Notes: generated from the sequence alone by a model not told the origin. 8,953 nt of DNA from Kiloniellales bacterium (GCA_022360075.1 JAKSDN010000941.1:1-8953), one strand, 5' to 3'; shown: positions 1 to 7,541, numbered from the stretch's first letter. Translations and numbers: made by a program.

Positions 1-526
1 GATACTTCGCGGCCTGGACGACGAGCGCCGCGTAGGGCGCCTTCTGTCCGGTCACCGGATTGACGATATGGCCGGCCTCTGCCCTGAGGCCGCCGGGATA
101 GACGCCCCACATCTCGCCGGCCGCCAGCTTCAGCATCTCGCGCGCCTGGGCGCCGACCATGCGCGCCGGCTTCCAGAAGGCCCGGATCGAGAAGCTCTCG
201 GCGGTGGTCTGGAAACCGTAGAAGGGATGGGCGAAGGCCGGTGCCGCGACGGGCGAGAAGATCTCCACCTGCTCCCAGTCCACCTCCAGCTCCTCGGCGA
301 TGAGCTGAGCCATGGAGGTCCAGACGCCCTGCCCCATCTCGGACTGCGGCTGGGCGATGCGCACGCGGCCGTCCTGCGTGATCTCAAGCCAGGCGTTCAG
401 CTTCCCGCCGTTCGCGGCCTTGGCGGTTTTGGAAAAGCGGGGTAGCCCGAAAGCCAGCACGAGCGAACCGGCGGTGACGGCCGCGCCCTTGACGAAGCCG
501 CGCCGGGTGGTCTCGATCGTTGTCAT
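1..526 (-). CDS. IorB-like molybdopterin-binding oxidoreductase large subunit, Tat-exported (partial, C-terminus outside window)
   Basis: The frame is open from an ATG at 526 to the left edge, giving the first 175 residues of what in this family is usually a protein of about 700 residues or more. A twin-arginine signal lies at the N-terminus (TTRRGFVKG, residues 6-14) followed by a hydrophobic stretch to about residue 28 and a likely cleavage near AKA. The mature start shows the xanthine oxidase/IorB family hallmarks EMGQGVWTSMAQLIAEEL (about residues 63-80) and DWEQVEI just after. The molybdopterin and active-site regions lie outside the window. Known members (isoquinoline 1-oxidoreductase beta subunit, related periplasmic aldehyde dehydrogenases) pair with a small [2Fe-2S] subunit, which is encoded directly upstream with a 14-bp gap. 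A GGGAGG ribosome site sits 5 nt before the ATG. The role is oxidation or hydroxylation of an aldehyde or N-heterocycle in the periplasm. The neighbouring alcohol and aldehyde dehydrogenases make an aldehyde substrate more likely (inference). Confidence 0.9.
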   Translation of the reverse strand, partial: MTTIETTRRGFVKGAAVTAGSLVLAFGLPRFSKTAKAANGGKLNAWLEITQDGRVRIAQPQSEMGQGVWTSMAQLIAEELEVDWEQVEIFSPVAAPAFAHPFYGFQTTAESFSIRAFWKPARMVGAQAREMLKLAAGEMWGVYPGGLRAEAGHIVNPVTGQKAPYAALVVQAAKY

Positions 527-531
527 CTCCG

Positions 532-537
532 CCTCCC
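532..537 (-). promoter_or_regulatory. Ribosome binding site of the IorB-like gene
   Basis: GGGAGG on the minus strand, 5 nt before the ATG at 526. It supports that start, which also places the twin-arginine motif at residues 8-9 as expected for a Tat signal. Confidence 0.75.
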
Positions 538-540
538 GTC

Positions 541-993
541 TCAAGCGCTCTGCGCCGCTTGGTGAATGGCCGCCCGGACGCGCGGATAGGTGCCGCAGCG
601 GCAAATGTTGGTCATCGCCGCGTCGATCTCGTCGTCCGTGGGGTTCGGCGATTGGGCCAGGAGGGCCGCCGCCGCCATGATCATGCCGGACTGACAGTAG
701 CCGCACTGCGACACCTCGCCGCCCAGCCAGGCCTTCTGCACGGGATGATCCGCAGCCTCGGACAGGCCCTCGATGGTCGTGATCTTCGCGCCCGCGAGCG
801 TGCCGATCGGCACGACGCAGGCGCGCACGGCCTTGCCATTTACATGAACCGTGCAGGCGCCGCAGGCAGAGATCCCGCAGCCGAATTTCGTGCCCGTCAG
901 GCCGAGCCCATCGCGTAGGGCCCAGAGCAGGGGCGTTTGCTCGTCCGCATCGAGTCTGTGCTCGACGCCGTTGACGGTGAGAGAAACGCTCAT
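541..993 (-). CDS. IorA/CoxS-type [2Fe-2S] subunit of a molybdenum hydroxylase
   Basis: This 150-residue protein is the electron-transfer subunit of the heteromeric molybdenum hydroxylase whose large subunit follows. The N-terminal plant-ferredoxin-like domain has cluster ligands C39, C44, C47 and C59 ([12 protein letters not shown]). The C-terminal helical domain has the second cluster ligands C97, C100, C131 and C133 (QCGYCQSGM and [10 protein letters not shown]). All eight cysteines are present and the length is normal for the family. The CRCGTYPR ending resembles the IorA branch rather than the CO dehydrogenase or xanthine dehydrogenase branches. There is no signal peptide of its own, while the partner has a Tat signal, so it probably folds with the partner in the cytoplasm and is exported as a complex (known for some Tat enzymes; inferred here). 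The start has an AGGAGG site 5 nt upstream. The gap to the GMC gene is 61 bp. Confidence 0.93.
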   Translation of the reverse strand: MSVSLTVNGVEHRLDADEQTPLLWALRDGLGLTGTKFGCGISACGACTVHVNGKAVRACVVPIGTLAGAKITTIEGLSEAADHPVQKAWLGGEVSQCGYCQSGMIMAAAALLAQSPNPTDDEIDAAMTNICRCGTYPRVRAAIHQAAQSA

Positions 994-998
994 GACAG

Positions 999-1004
999 CC
1001 TCCT
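999..1004 (-). promoter_or_regulatory. Ribosome binding site of the IorA-like gene
   Basis: A perfect AGGAGG on the minus strand, 5 nt before the ATG at 993. It fixes the start and is among the strongest sites in the window. The rest of the 61-bp gap (994-1054) shows no stem-loop or clear promoter. Confidence 0.8.
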
Positions 1005-1054
1005 AATGAGAAACGAGATGGAACCGCACAGCCGCAAGCATCGCCCGACCGAAG

Positions 1055-2776
1055 TCAGGCCGCCGCGGCGCGCAGCATCTCCGCGCACTTCCAACCGATC
1101 ATCATGGCGGGCGCGTTGGTGTTCGACGTGGTGATCGCCGGCATGATCGAAGCGTCGGCCACCCGCAGGTTCTCGATGCCGTAGACGCGCAGCTCGGGAT
1201 CGACCACGGCGTCCTCGTCGACACCCATCTGGCAGGTCGAGGTCGGGTGGAAATAGGTGTTGAGCGACTTGGCCAGGAATTCGCGCCACTGGCCGTCGCT
1301 CAGCTCTCCGCCGCCGGGCAGCACCTCTGCCTTGCGGAACGGCGCATAGGCCTGGTCGGCCCCGATCTCGCGGCAGAGCTCGGTGGCGAAGCGATAGGCC
1401 TTCCAATCCTGCTCCTCGGCCAGGTAGTTCGGATCGACGATCGGCGGCACCGCCGGGTCGGACGAGGCCAGCGCGACATGGCCGCGCGAGTGCGGCCGGG
1501 CGACGCCGGAGAGGATGCAATAGCCGTGCTCGTAGTTGAGCTGATGGCCGGTCGAAGCGAAGGGCACCGAGACGTAGAGCGCGATCGCATCCGGCGCCGG
1601 CAGGCGGCTGTCGGAGCGCTCCCACATGTAGACCTCGGAGTGGTTGTAGTGGCTGAGCGGCACCGGACCCGTGGCCTCGTAGTTCACGCCCGCGCCCAGG
1701 ATGTGGTCCTGCAGGCCTTGGCCCACGGGCAGATCGACGATCGCGTCGATGCCGACGCGCGCGAGATCCGCCGCCGGCCCGACGCCCGAGAGCATGAGCA
1801 GGCGCGGGCTGTCGATGGCACCGGCCGAGAGGATCACCTCGCGATCGGCATAGAGCGTGTGCGCCTTGCCGTTGTGCAGATAGGTCACGCCCTTGCAGCG
1901 GCCCTTGTCGATGACGAGCTTGATCGCGGGCGCGTCGGTCAGCACGGTCAGGTTCTTGCCCGCCATCGCCGGGCGCAGGAAGGCCGTGGCCGAGGACTGG
2001 CGCTTGAAGTCCTTGATGTTGAAGTTGACCCAGGCCTGGCCCGACATGCGCTCGGCATTGATGTCCGGCGTCTCCTTGAAGCCGAGACTGGCGCAGGCGT
2101 CCATGAAGGCCTGCGCGCCCTCGTGGCGCTTGTCGGCCGCCGGGGTCGAGATGTAGATCGGCCCCTGGTCGCCGCGATAGGTCGACGCGCCGCCCTCCCA
2201 GGTCTCCATCGCCTTGAAGTGCGGTAGCACCTCGTCGTAGGACCAGCCGGTGTTGCCCGCGTAGGCCCAGGAGTCGTAGTCCGAGCGGTGCCCGCGGGCG
2301 AAGATCATGGCGTTCAGTGCCGAGGTGCCGCCGAGCACGTTGCCGCGCGGCCAGGCATGGGCGCGGCCGTCGGCGTGGCGCTGGGGCACCGTGTTGAAGA
2401 ACTTGGTCGCCCGAGTGCCGAGCGAGGCGGCCCAGAGCTTCGGGTCGTGGACCTCCGGCAGGTCGTCCTCGCCGCCGGCCTCCAGCAGCAGCACCGAGGC
2501 GTCGCTCGTCGACGCCAGGCGCCCCGCGGCCGCCGAGCCGGCCGAGCCGGAGCCGATCACGATGTAGTCGAAGGTGCGCGCCGGCTTCGGCGTGGTGATG
2601 CTCGAGGCCGCCAAGGCCTCGGGCGACCAGGCATGGGCCAGCGCGCCCGCCACGCCCGCCGTCACGCCGGCCGACACGGCCATGCGGATGAACTTGCGGC
2701 GGCTGAGCTTGCCTTGCCGATAGAGAATTACCGATGCCTCAAGCGCATCGTCTTTGCCGTTGGTACGATCAGTCAT
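1055..2776 (-). CDS. Tat-exported GMC-family FAD alcohol dehydrogenase (choline/PEG dehydrogenase-like)
   Basis: This 573-residue flavoprotein oxidises an alcohol to an aldehyde, passing electrons from FAD to a respiratory acceptor. Residues 25-31 (SRRKFIR) form a twin-arginine signal after an unusually long 24-residue n-region. A hydrophobic stretch follows, with a possible cleavage after ALA at 54-56, so the mature enzyme is probably periplasmic. The FAD-binding GSGSAG lies at 75-80 with the E99-A-G ribose-binding end. GMC signature 1 is around PRGNVLGGTSALN (143-155) and signature 2 around GAIDSPRLLMLSGVGP (319-334). The catalytic pair is H510 (YFHPTSTCQMG) and N554 (TSNTNAP), a His-Asn pair spaced as in choline oxidase. 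The frame is open back to 3010, but the ATG at 2776 is chosen for its strong GGAGG site and because the Tat signal follows; the extension would overlap the SDR gene and reads as low-quality sequence. The substrate is unknown. Choline, polyether and aliphatic alcohols are all precedents in the family. Confidence 0.93.
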   Translation of the reverse strand: MTDRTNGKDDALEASVILYRQGKLSRRKFIRMAVSAGVTAGVAGALAHAWSPEALAASSITTPKPARTFDYIVIGSGSAGSAAAGRLASTSDASVLLLEAGGEDDLPEVHDPKLWAASLGTRATKFFNTVPQRHADGRAHAWPRGNVLGGTSALNAMIFARGHRSDYDSWAYAGNTGWSYDEVLPHFKAMETWEGGASTYRGDQGPIYISTPAADKRHEGAQAFMDACASLGFKETPDINAERMSGQAWVNFNIKDFKRQSSATAFLRPAMAGKNLTVLTDAPAIKLVIDKGRCKGVTYLHNGKAHTLYADREVILSAGAIDSPRLLMLSGVGPAADLARVGIDAIVDLPVGQGLQDHILGAGVNYEATGPVPLSHYNHSEVYMWERSDSRLPAPDAIALYVSVPFASTGHQLNYEHGYCILSGVARPHSRGHVALASSDPAVPPIVDPNYLAEEQDWKAYRFATELCREIGADQAYAPFRKAEVLPGGGELSDGQWREFLAKSLNTYFHPTSTCQMGVDEDAVVDPELRVYGIENLRVADASIMPAITTSNTNAPAMMIGWKCAEMLRAAAA

Positions 2777-2780
2777 CAGA

Positions 2781-2789
2781 CCTCCCTCC
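2781..2789 (-). promoter_or_regulatory. Double ribosome binding site of the GMC gene
   Basis: GGAGGGAGG on the minus strand contains two overlapping GGAGG cores, 4 and 8 nt before the ATG at 2776. It decides this start over the open frame running upstream to 3010, and suggests the GMC gene is translated independently of the SDR gene ahead of it. Confidence 0.75.
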
Positions 2790-2830
2790 GATCCGTGGCG
2801 GGCTCTCGTTGCGCCCGTCGTCTTGCCTTG

Positions 2831-2849
2831 GGAGCCGCGGTCCGGCTCC
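2831..2849 (-). promoter_or_regulatory. Stem-loop in the SDR-GMC intercistronic gap
   Basis: A perfect 7-bp inverted repeat (GGAGCCG / CGGCTCC) with a 5-nt loop lies in the 91-bp gap, 18 nt after the SDR stop codon. No run of T follows on the transcribed strand, so it does not look like an intrinsic terminator. It could stabilise the 3' end of the upstream message or mark an RNA processing site (inference). Confidence 0.45.
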
Positions 2850-2867
2850 GGTTTTCGCCGGCGGCGC

Positions 2868-3659
2868 TCAGATGGTGCGGCCGCCGTCCACTTCGAGAAT
2901 GACTCCGGTGATGAAAGCTGCCTCGTCCGAGGCGAGATAGAGCGCGGCGTTGGCCATGTCCTCCGGCTCGCAGAGCCGGCCGAGCGGTATGGTCGAGACG
3001 AACTTGGCACGGTTCTCGGGCGTGTCCGGCATGCCCATGAAGGTCTCGAGCAGCGCCGTCGCGCCCATCACCGGGGCGAGGCCGCAGACCCGGACCTTGT
3101 CGGGCGCAAGCTCCACCGCCAGCGAGCGGGTCATGAGGTTCACCGCGCCCTTGGAGGCGTTGTACCAGGTGAGCCCAGGACGCGGCCGGATGCCCGCCGT
3201 CGAGCCGACGTTGATCATCACGCCGCCGCCGGCCTCGCGCCAGTGCGGTACCGCGGCCTTGGTGAAGTGGAAGATCGACTTCACGTTGATGTCGAAGACC
3301 CGCTCGAAGGTCGCCTCGTCGACCTCGAGCAGCGGCTGATTGCGGTGCGACCAGCCAGCGTTGTTGACCAGGATGTCCACGCGGCCGAAGGCTTGGTGCG
3401 CGCGCTCGAAGGTCGCCGAAACCTGCGCGCCATCCGCCACGTCGCAGGTCACGGCGAGCGCCGCGTCACCGATGCTCTCGGCGACAGCGGTAGCGCCCTC
3501 TGCGTTCAGATCGACGATCGCCACCCGGGCGCCCTCGGCCGCGAAGCGTTGGGCGATGGCGCGCCCGAAGCCGGAGGCGGCGCCGGTGACGATCGCGACC
3601 TTGTCCGCCAGGCGGTCCGAGGCCACCGTTTGCGAGGCTGCGATGGCGCCGTCAGCCAT
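2868..3659 (-). CDS. NAD-dependent short-chain dehydrogenase/reductase (classical SDR)
   Basis: This 263-residue protein has every classical SDR element. The dinucleotide motif TGAASGFG is at 25-32 and D50 ends the second strand, which favours NAD over NADP. NNAG is at 99-102, and the catalytic tetrad is N125, S153, Y166 and K170 (YNASK at 166-170). The C-terminus VDGGRTI is also typical. It should interconvert an alcohol and a ketone or aldehyde in the cytoplasm. The frame is open upstream to 3866, but that part lies inside the aldehyde dehydrogenase gene. The ATG at 3659 gives a normal length and overlaps the ALDH stop by 8 bp. No Shine-Dalgarno sequence is seen before it, so translation is probably coupled to ALDH. 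With ALDH it forms a plausible two-step cytoplasmic alcohol-to-acid pair (inference). The substrate is not readable from sequence. Confidence 0.93.
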   Translation of the reverse strand: MADGAIAASQTVASDRLADKVAIVTGAASGFGRAIAQRFAAEGARVAIVDLNAEGATAVAESIGDAALAVTCDVADGAQVSATFERAHQAFGRVDILVNNAGWSHRNQPLLEVDEATFERVFDINVKSIFHFTKAAVPHWREAGGGVMINVGSTAGIRPRPGLTWYNASKGAVNLMTRSLAVELAPDKVRVCGLAPVMGATALLETFMGMPDTPENRAKFVSTIPLGRLCEPEDMANAALYLASDEAAFITGVILEVDGGRTI

Positions 3660-5100
3660 GGTTCTGCACCACGGTCTTGAGCTGGGCGAACTCGTAGAGG
3701 GCGGCGAAACCCTTTTCCCGCCCGTGGCCCGACTTGCGCACCCCGCCGAAGGGCAGCTCGATCCCACCGCCGGCGCCGTAACCGTTGAGGAAAACCTGGC
3801 CGCAGCGCAGCGCCTTGGCCATGCGCATCTGGCGGCCCGCGTTCTCGCTCCAGACCCCGGCGACAAGGCCGTAGTCGGTGCCGTTGGCGATACGCACCGC
3901 CTCGGCTTCGTCCTCGAAGGGGATCAGCGACAGGACCGGGCCGAAGACCTCGTCCTGCGCCAGGGGATCGCTCTCCTCGACGGGACCGTATAGCGCCGGG
4001 GCCACGTAGAAGCCGCTGTCCGGCGCGGCGGCGGAGATCGCGCCGCGGGCGATCAGCGGCGCCTTGGCCTCGGCGATGAAGGCTTCGACGCGCGCCTTCT
4101 GGGTCGCCGAGATCAAGGGACCGAGGTCCCGGTCCTCTAGAGAAGGCGCCGCCGTCAAGTGCTCGAAACGATCCTTGAGCCGGGTCAAGACCGCGTCCCA
4201 GACCGAGTGCTGGATCAGCGCACGCGATCCCGCCGAGCAGGTCTGACCGCCGTTTTGCACGATGGCGCCGACCAGCACCGGTAGCGCCTTTTCCAGATCC
4301 GCGTCCTCGAAGACGATCTGTGGCGACTTGCCGCCCAGCTCCAGCGTGCAGCCGATGTGGTTGCGCGCGGCCGCGCTCTGGATCAGCACGCCGACCTCGG
4401 GCGAGCCGGTGAAAGAGAGGAAGTCGATCTGCGGCGACTCGGCGAGCGCGGCACCGGCGGTCTCGCCACGGCCGGTCACCAAGTTGATCACCCCGGGCGG
4501 AAATCCGGCCTCGACGGCGAGCTCGGCCAGGCGCAGAGGCGTCAGCGAGGCCTCCTCGGCCGGCTTCAGCACCGTGGAATTGCCGACGGCTAGCGCCGGC
4601 GCCAGCGTGCGGCCGAACATCTGGGCGGGGTAGTTCCACGGAATGATGTGGCCGGTCACACCATAGGGCTCGTACCAGGCCTGCACCTGATAGCCAGAGA
4701 GGAAAGGGATGGTCTCGCCGTGCAGCTTGTCGGCCGCGCCGCCGTAGAACTCGAAGTAGCGGGCGCAGGCGACCATGTCGGCGCGTGCCTGCTTGAGCGG
4801 CTTGCCCGTATCGCGGGCCTCCAGCGCGGCAAGCTCGTCGGCGTGGCGCGCGACCGCCTCGCCCAGCTTGCTCAGCAGACGCCCACGCTCGGCCGCCGTC
4901 AGCTTCGACCAGGCGCCGCCGTCGAAGGCGCGACGCGCGGCGGCGACCGCCGCCTCGATTTCGGCCGGGCCGCCGTCGGCGATCTCGGCGAAAGGCTGGC
5001 CGTCGGAGGGGTCGAGCCCCGCGATCGTCTCCGGCACGCTCTGCCAGCGGTTGTCGATCAGGCTGCCCTTGGGGGCCGCGATGGAGCTTTGAACGTTCAT
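3652..5100 (-). CDS. NAD(P)-dependent aldehyde dehydrogenase (ALDH superfamily)
   Basis: This 482-residue protein is full length for the family and has no signal peptide, so it is cytoplasmic. It oxidises an aldehyde to a carboxylate. Key residues are all visible: oxyanion-hole N156 (IIPWNYP), cofactor-binding K179 (VLKP), the general base E254 (LELGGKSP), the nucleophile C288 (NGGQTCSAGSR) and E384 in EVFGPV. The sequence looks like the broad betaine/aliphatic aldehyde dehydrogenase group, which does not fix the substrate. The ATG at 5100 overlaps the LivF stop as ATGA, with a modest GAGG 4 nt upstream, so it is translationally coupled to the transporter genes. Its 3' end overlaps the SDR start by 8 bp. 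This coupling is the best evidence that the transporter brings in a compound handled by these oxidoreductases. Confidence 0.95.
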   Translation of the reverse strand: MNVQSSIAAPKGSLIDNRWQSVPETIAGLDPSDGQPFAEIADGGPAEIEAAVAAARRAFDGGAWSKLTAAERGRLLSKLGEAVARHADELAALEARDTGKPLKQARADMVACARYFEFYGGAADKLHGETIPFLSGYQVQAWYEPYGVTGHIIPWNYPAQMFGRTLAPALAVGNSTVLKPAEEASLTPLRLAELAVEAGFPPGVINLVTGRGETAGAALAESPQIDFLSFTGSPEVGVLIQSAAARNHIGCTLELGGKSPQIVFEDADLEKALPVLVGAIVQNGGQTCSAGSRALIQHSVWDAVLTRLKDRFEHLTAAPSLEDRDLGPLISATQKARVEAFIAEAKAPLIARGAISAAAPDSGFYVAPALYGPVEESDPLAQDEVFGPVLSLIPFEDEAEAVRIANGTDYGLVAGVWSENAGRQMRMAKALRCGQVFLNGYGAGGGIELPFGGVRKSGHGREKGFAALYEFAQLKTVVQNHG

Positions 5101-5774
5101 GCTGCCTCGACCGTGTTGAGGGAGCCCTCGCGCACCTCGCCGCGCTCGATGACCAAGGCGCGGTCGGCGAAGTTCTTGAGCAGGCTCGGATTGGATTCGG
5201 TGATGATCAGCGCGACCTCGGGATCGGCGTCGCGCAGCCGGCGCAGGGCTTCGGCGTAGCGCCGGGCCAGAGCGGGCGCCAGTCCCTGGAAGGGCTCGTC
5301 GAGCATGATCAGCTTGCGCCCGATCATGAGGGAGCGGCCGAGCGCCACCATCTTGCCCTGTCCGCCCGACACCGAGCCCGCCGGGCGCCGCGCCATCTCG
5401 CGCAGCTCGGGCAGAATGTCGTAGATCCGCTCCAGGCGGCTCTGCAGCTCGGCCGCCGAGAGCTTCGCGACCTGACCCGGCATCGCGATGTTCTCCTCCA
5501 CCGTAAACGCCGAAAACAAGCGGCGATCCTCCGGTGCATAGCCGATGCCAAATCCGGGCCGCTTCGCCGGGGCTACCTGGGTCAGCTCCGTGCCGTTGAA
5601 GAGGATCTCGCCTGTGACGTCGGTGAAGCCCAACACGCTGCGAAGCGTCGTGGTCTTGCCGGCGCCGTTCGCGCCGATCAGCGCGACCGTCTCGGCCGCC
5701 TCGATCTCGAAGCTGACCTTGCGCAGGATCCTGACGCCGGCGAGCGCGACCGTGACGGCCTTAAAGGCGAGCAT
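5097..5774 (-). CDS. livF: Liv-type ABC transporter ATP-binding protein LivF, divergent
   Basis: This 225-residue ATPase is the second nucleotide-binding subunit of the importer. Walker A is GANGAGKTT (34-42), the signature is VSGGQ (135-139), and Walker B ends in MLDEP with D159 and E160. The family order (SBP, H, M, G, F) and the GANGAGKTT form support LivF. It is slightly short, and the usual N-terminal aromatic of the A-loop is not apparent. The switch position, which reads VEQN in typical LivF, is TESN here, placing S194 where Gln or His normally lies. The start at 5774 has GAGGAG 7 nt upstream and lies 1 bp after the livG stop. The ligand is unknown, and the name reflects family rather than proven amino acid transport. 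Confidence 0.92.
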   Translation of the reverse strand: MLAFKAVTVALAGVRILRKVSFEIEAAETVALIGANGAGKTTTLRSVLGFTDVTGEILFNGTELTQVAPAKRPGFGIGYAPEDRRLFSAFTVEENIAMPGQVAKLSAAELQSRLERIYDILPELREMARRPAGSVSGGQGKMVALGRSLMIGRKLIMLDEPFQGLAPALARRYAEALRRLRDADPEVALIITESNPSLLKNFADRALVIERGEVREGSLNTVEAA

Positions 5775-5775
5775 C

Positions 5776-6522
5776 TCAGATCTCCTCGCCGATCACGTCG
5801 CGCACCACGTCGGGGCGGCTCAGCACGTCGTCCGGCGTGCCGCGATGCAGCACCTCGCCGCGGTTCCATACTGCGACCTCGTCGGCGAAGCGCTCGACGA
5901 TCCCCATGTCGTGCTCGACGAAGACCGAGGTCACTTTCGACTCGGCGAGCGCCTTGGCGATGATGTCGAGGACGCCGAATTTCTCCGAGGAAGCCACGCC
6001 CGACGTCGGCTCGTCCATGAACAGGAGCTTGGGCTTCAGCGCCAGCGCGACGGCGATGTCGATCAGCTTGCGCTGGCCTTCCGGCAGCTCCTCGACCGGC
6101 CGGTCCGCCACATGGCCGCAGTTCACCATCTCCAGCAGGTGGACCATCTCGTTGCGCTCGGGGATCTGGCCGAGCCGGGTGAAGGGCGCCCAGCGCTGCT
6201 CGCGCGCGGCCGCGGCGATCAGCAGGTTTTCCAGAGCGGTGTGCTCGCCGAAGAGCTGCGGGATCTGGAACGCGCGCGCGACGCCCATGCGGGTGATCTC
6301 ACGCGGCGACTTGCGCGTCACCTCCCGGCCGGCGAAGTAGACCTCGCCGGCGTTCGGCTTGAGGTAGCCGGTGCAGATGTTGAGGAAGGTGGTCTTGCCC
6401 GCGCCGTTCGGCCCGATGATCGCCAGGTTCTTGCCTTCGTGGATCTCGATGTTGACGTTGTGCGCCCCCACCACGCCGCCGAAGTGGATTTCCAGGCCCT
6501 TGGCTTCGAGCAGCGCCGTCAT
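5776..6522 (-). CDS. livG: Liv-type ABC transporter ATP-binding protein LivG
   Basis: This 248-residue ATPase is the first nucleotide-binding subunit of the importer. Walker A is GPNGAGKTT (37-45), Walker B ends in FMDEP with D170 and E171, and the switch histidine is H204 (VEHDM), all as in LivG. The signature motif reads LPEGQ (146-150), with Pro in place of the usual Ser, which may be a subfamily trait. The C-terminal VLHRGTPDDVLSRPDVV segment is typical of LivG. The ATG at 6522 overlaps the LivM stop as ATGA and has GGAGG 8 nt upstream. The reading frame stays open far upstream to 8259, but that part runs out of frame through the two permease genes and encodes no recognisable protein. Confidence 0.94.
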   Translation of the reverse strand: MTALLEAKGLEIHFGGVVGAHNVNIEIHEGKNLAIIGPNGAGKTTFLNICTGYLKPNAGEVYFAGREVTRKSPREITRMGVARAFQIPQLFGEHTALENLLIAAAAREQRWAPFTRLGQIPERNEMVHLLEMVNCGHVADRPVEELPEGQRKLIDIAVALALKPKLLFMDEPTSGVASSEKFGVLDIIAKALAESKVTSVFVEHDMGIVERFADEVAVWNRGEVLHRGTPDDVLSRPDVVRDVIGEEI

Positions 6523-7520
6523 TCCGCCGCCTCCACGACCCGGCGCTTCTCCGCCTTCGCACCTTGGGCACGGGCCTCGATGCGCCCGATCAGATTGCCG
6601 TAGAGGCCGACCAGCCCGCGCGGGGCATAGAGGATGATGCCGAGCAGGAAGAAGCCGAGGATCATCTGCCAGACGTCGCCCGCGAAGGCGGAGGCGTAGG
6701 TGCGCACGGCTTCGTAGATCAGGGAGCCGACGAAGGCGCCCGCGACCGAGCCGGCGCCGCCCAGGATGGCGATGAAGACCAGCTCGCCCGAGCGAATCCA
6801 CCAGGCGTACTCGGGCGTGACGATGCCCTGGGCCACCGCCATCAGCACGCCGCCCAGTCCGCAGAGGCCGGCGGAGACGAGATAGCCGACCAGCAGGACC
6901 CGCCGCGCCGAGATGCCGAGGTACTCGAGCCGTGTCTCGTTCGACTTGATCGTCTTCATCATGTGGCCGATCGGCGAGTCGAGATAGCGATGCAGCGCCC
7001 AGGCGACGATGACCGCGAGGGTGAGGCCGCCGTAGAGCAGCAGGGTCTCGAAGCCGTCGCGCTCCATCTCGAGGCCGAGCACCAGAGGGCGCGCGACCTG
7101 CAGGCCGTCTGAGCCGCCGGTGTAGTGGTAGAACTTCTCCAGGATCGAGAAGAGGATCATGGAGAAGGCCAGGTTCAGCATGCCGAAGAAGATGTAGCGG
7201 TAGCGCACGACGAAGAGGCCGACGAGAAGGCCGATGGCGAGCGACGCCGCGACGCCGATGACGATCATCGAGACCAATTCGCCGCCCGCCAGCGCCTGTC
7301 CCAGGAAGGCCGCGCTGTAGGCCGCCACGGCGAAGAAGAGCGCGTGGCCGAAGCTCACTTGCCCGGCATGGAGCAGCACCACGATCCCGAGCACGGCCAG
7401 GCCTTTGGCCAGCGCCAAGGTCAGCATCACCTTGGTCCAGGGCGCGACCAGCGGCAGCAGTGCCACCGCGACCAACAGCAGCGGCGCGACCAGGCGCGGC
7501 GCGAGGGATGCGAAGGCCAT
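6519..7520 (-). CDS. livM: Liv-type ABC transporter permease LivM
   Basis: This 333-residue integral membrane protein has about nine hydrophobic segments. LivM markers are GQVSFGHALFF (53-63), TGGSDGL (134-140), the ATPase-contact loop around SPIGHMMKTIKSNETRLEYLG (about 182-202) and ILGGAGSVAGAFVG (252-265). It pairs with LivH to form the pore and contacts the LivG/LivF ATPases through the cytoplasmic loop. The C-terminal 20 residues are charged and probably cytoplasmic. The start at 7520 lies 21 bp after the livH stop and has only a G-rich, non-canonical ribosome site. The stop overlaps the livG start by 4 bp. Confidence 0.93.
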   Translation of the reverse strand: MAFASLAPRLVAPLLLVAVALLPLVAPWTKVMLTLALAKGLAVLGIVVLLHAGQVSFGHALFFAVAAYSAAFLGQALAGGELVSMIVIGVAASLAIGLLVGLFVVRYRYIFFGMLNLAFSMILFSILEKFYHYTGGSDGLQVARPLVLGLEMERDGFETLLLYGGLTLAVIVAWALHRYLDSPIGHMMKTIKSNETRLEYLGISARRVLLVGYLVSAGLCGLGGVLMAVAQGIVTPEYAWWIRSGELVFIAILGGAGSVAGAFVGSLIYEAVRTYASAFAGDVWQMILGFFLLGIILYAPRGLVGLYGNLIGRIEARAQGAKAEKRRVVEAAE

Positions 7521-7541
7521 CAGGACACGCCCCGCCCCGCG

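Noticed and set aside
1004..1042. A 12-codon mini-ORF in the GMC-IorA gap whose stop touches the IorA ribosome site, possibly a leader peptide.
   Set aside because: It has a poor ribosome site, no codon run suggesting attenuation, and no alternative hairpins. Its position is easily due to chance.
994..1054. A possible internal promoter before the IorA-like gene (TTGCGG with a T-rich stretch downstream).
   Set aside because: The -10 match is poor and would place the transcript start on top of the ribosome site.
1247..2227. Long antisense open frames on the plus strand (also at 2754-3680, 5545-6603 and 7125-7820).
   Set aside because: They lie opposite conserved genes, have shadow composition rich in Arg, Ala, Asp, Gln and His, and show no domain. 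High G+C makes stop codons rare in these frames.
2831..2849. Reading the SDR-GMC stem-loop as a transcription terminator.
   Set aside because: No T-run follows on the transcribed strand and same-strand genes with functional linkage continue downstream.
2777..3010. N-terminal extension of the GMC protein to an ATG at 3010.
   Set aside because: It overlaps the conserved C-terminus of the SDR in another frame, and the ATG at 2776 has a strong ribosome site directly before the Tat signal region.
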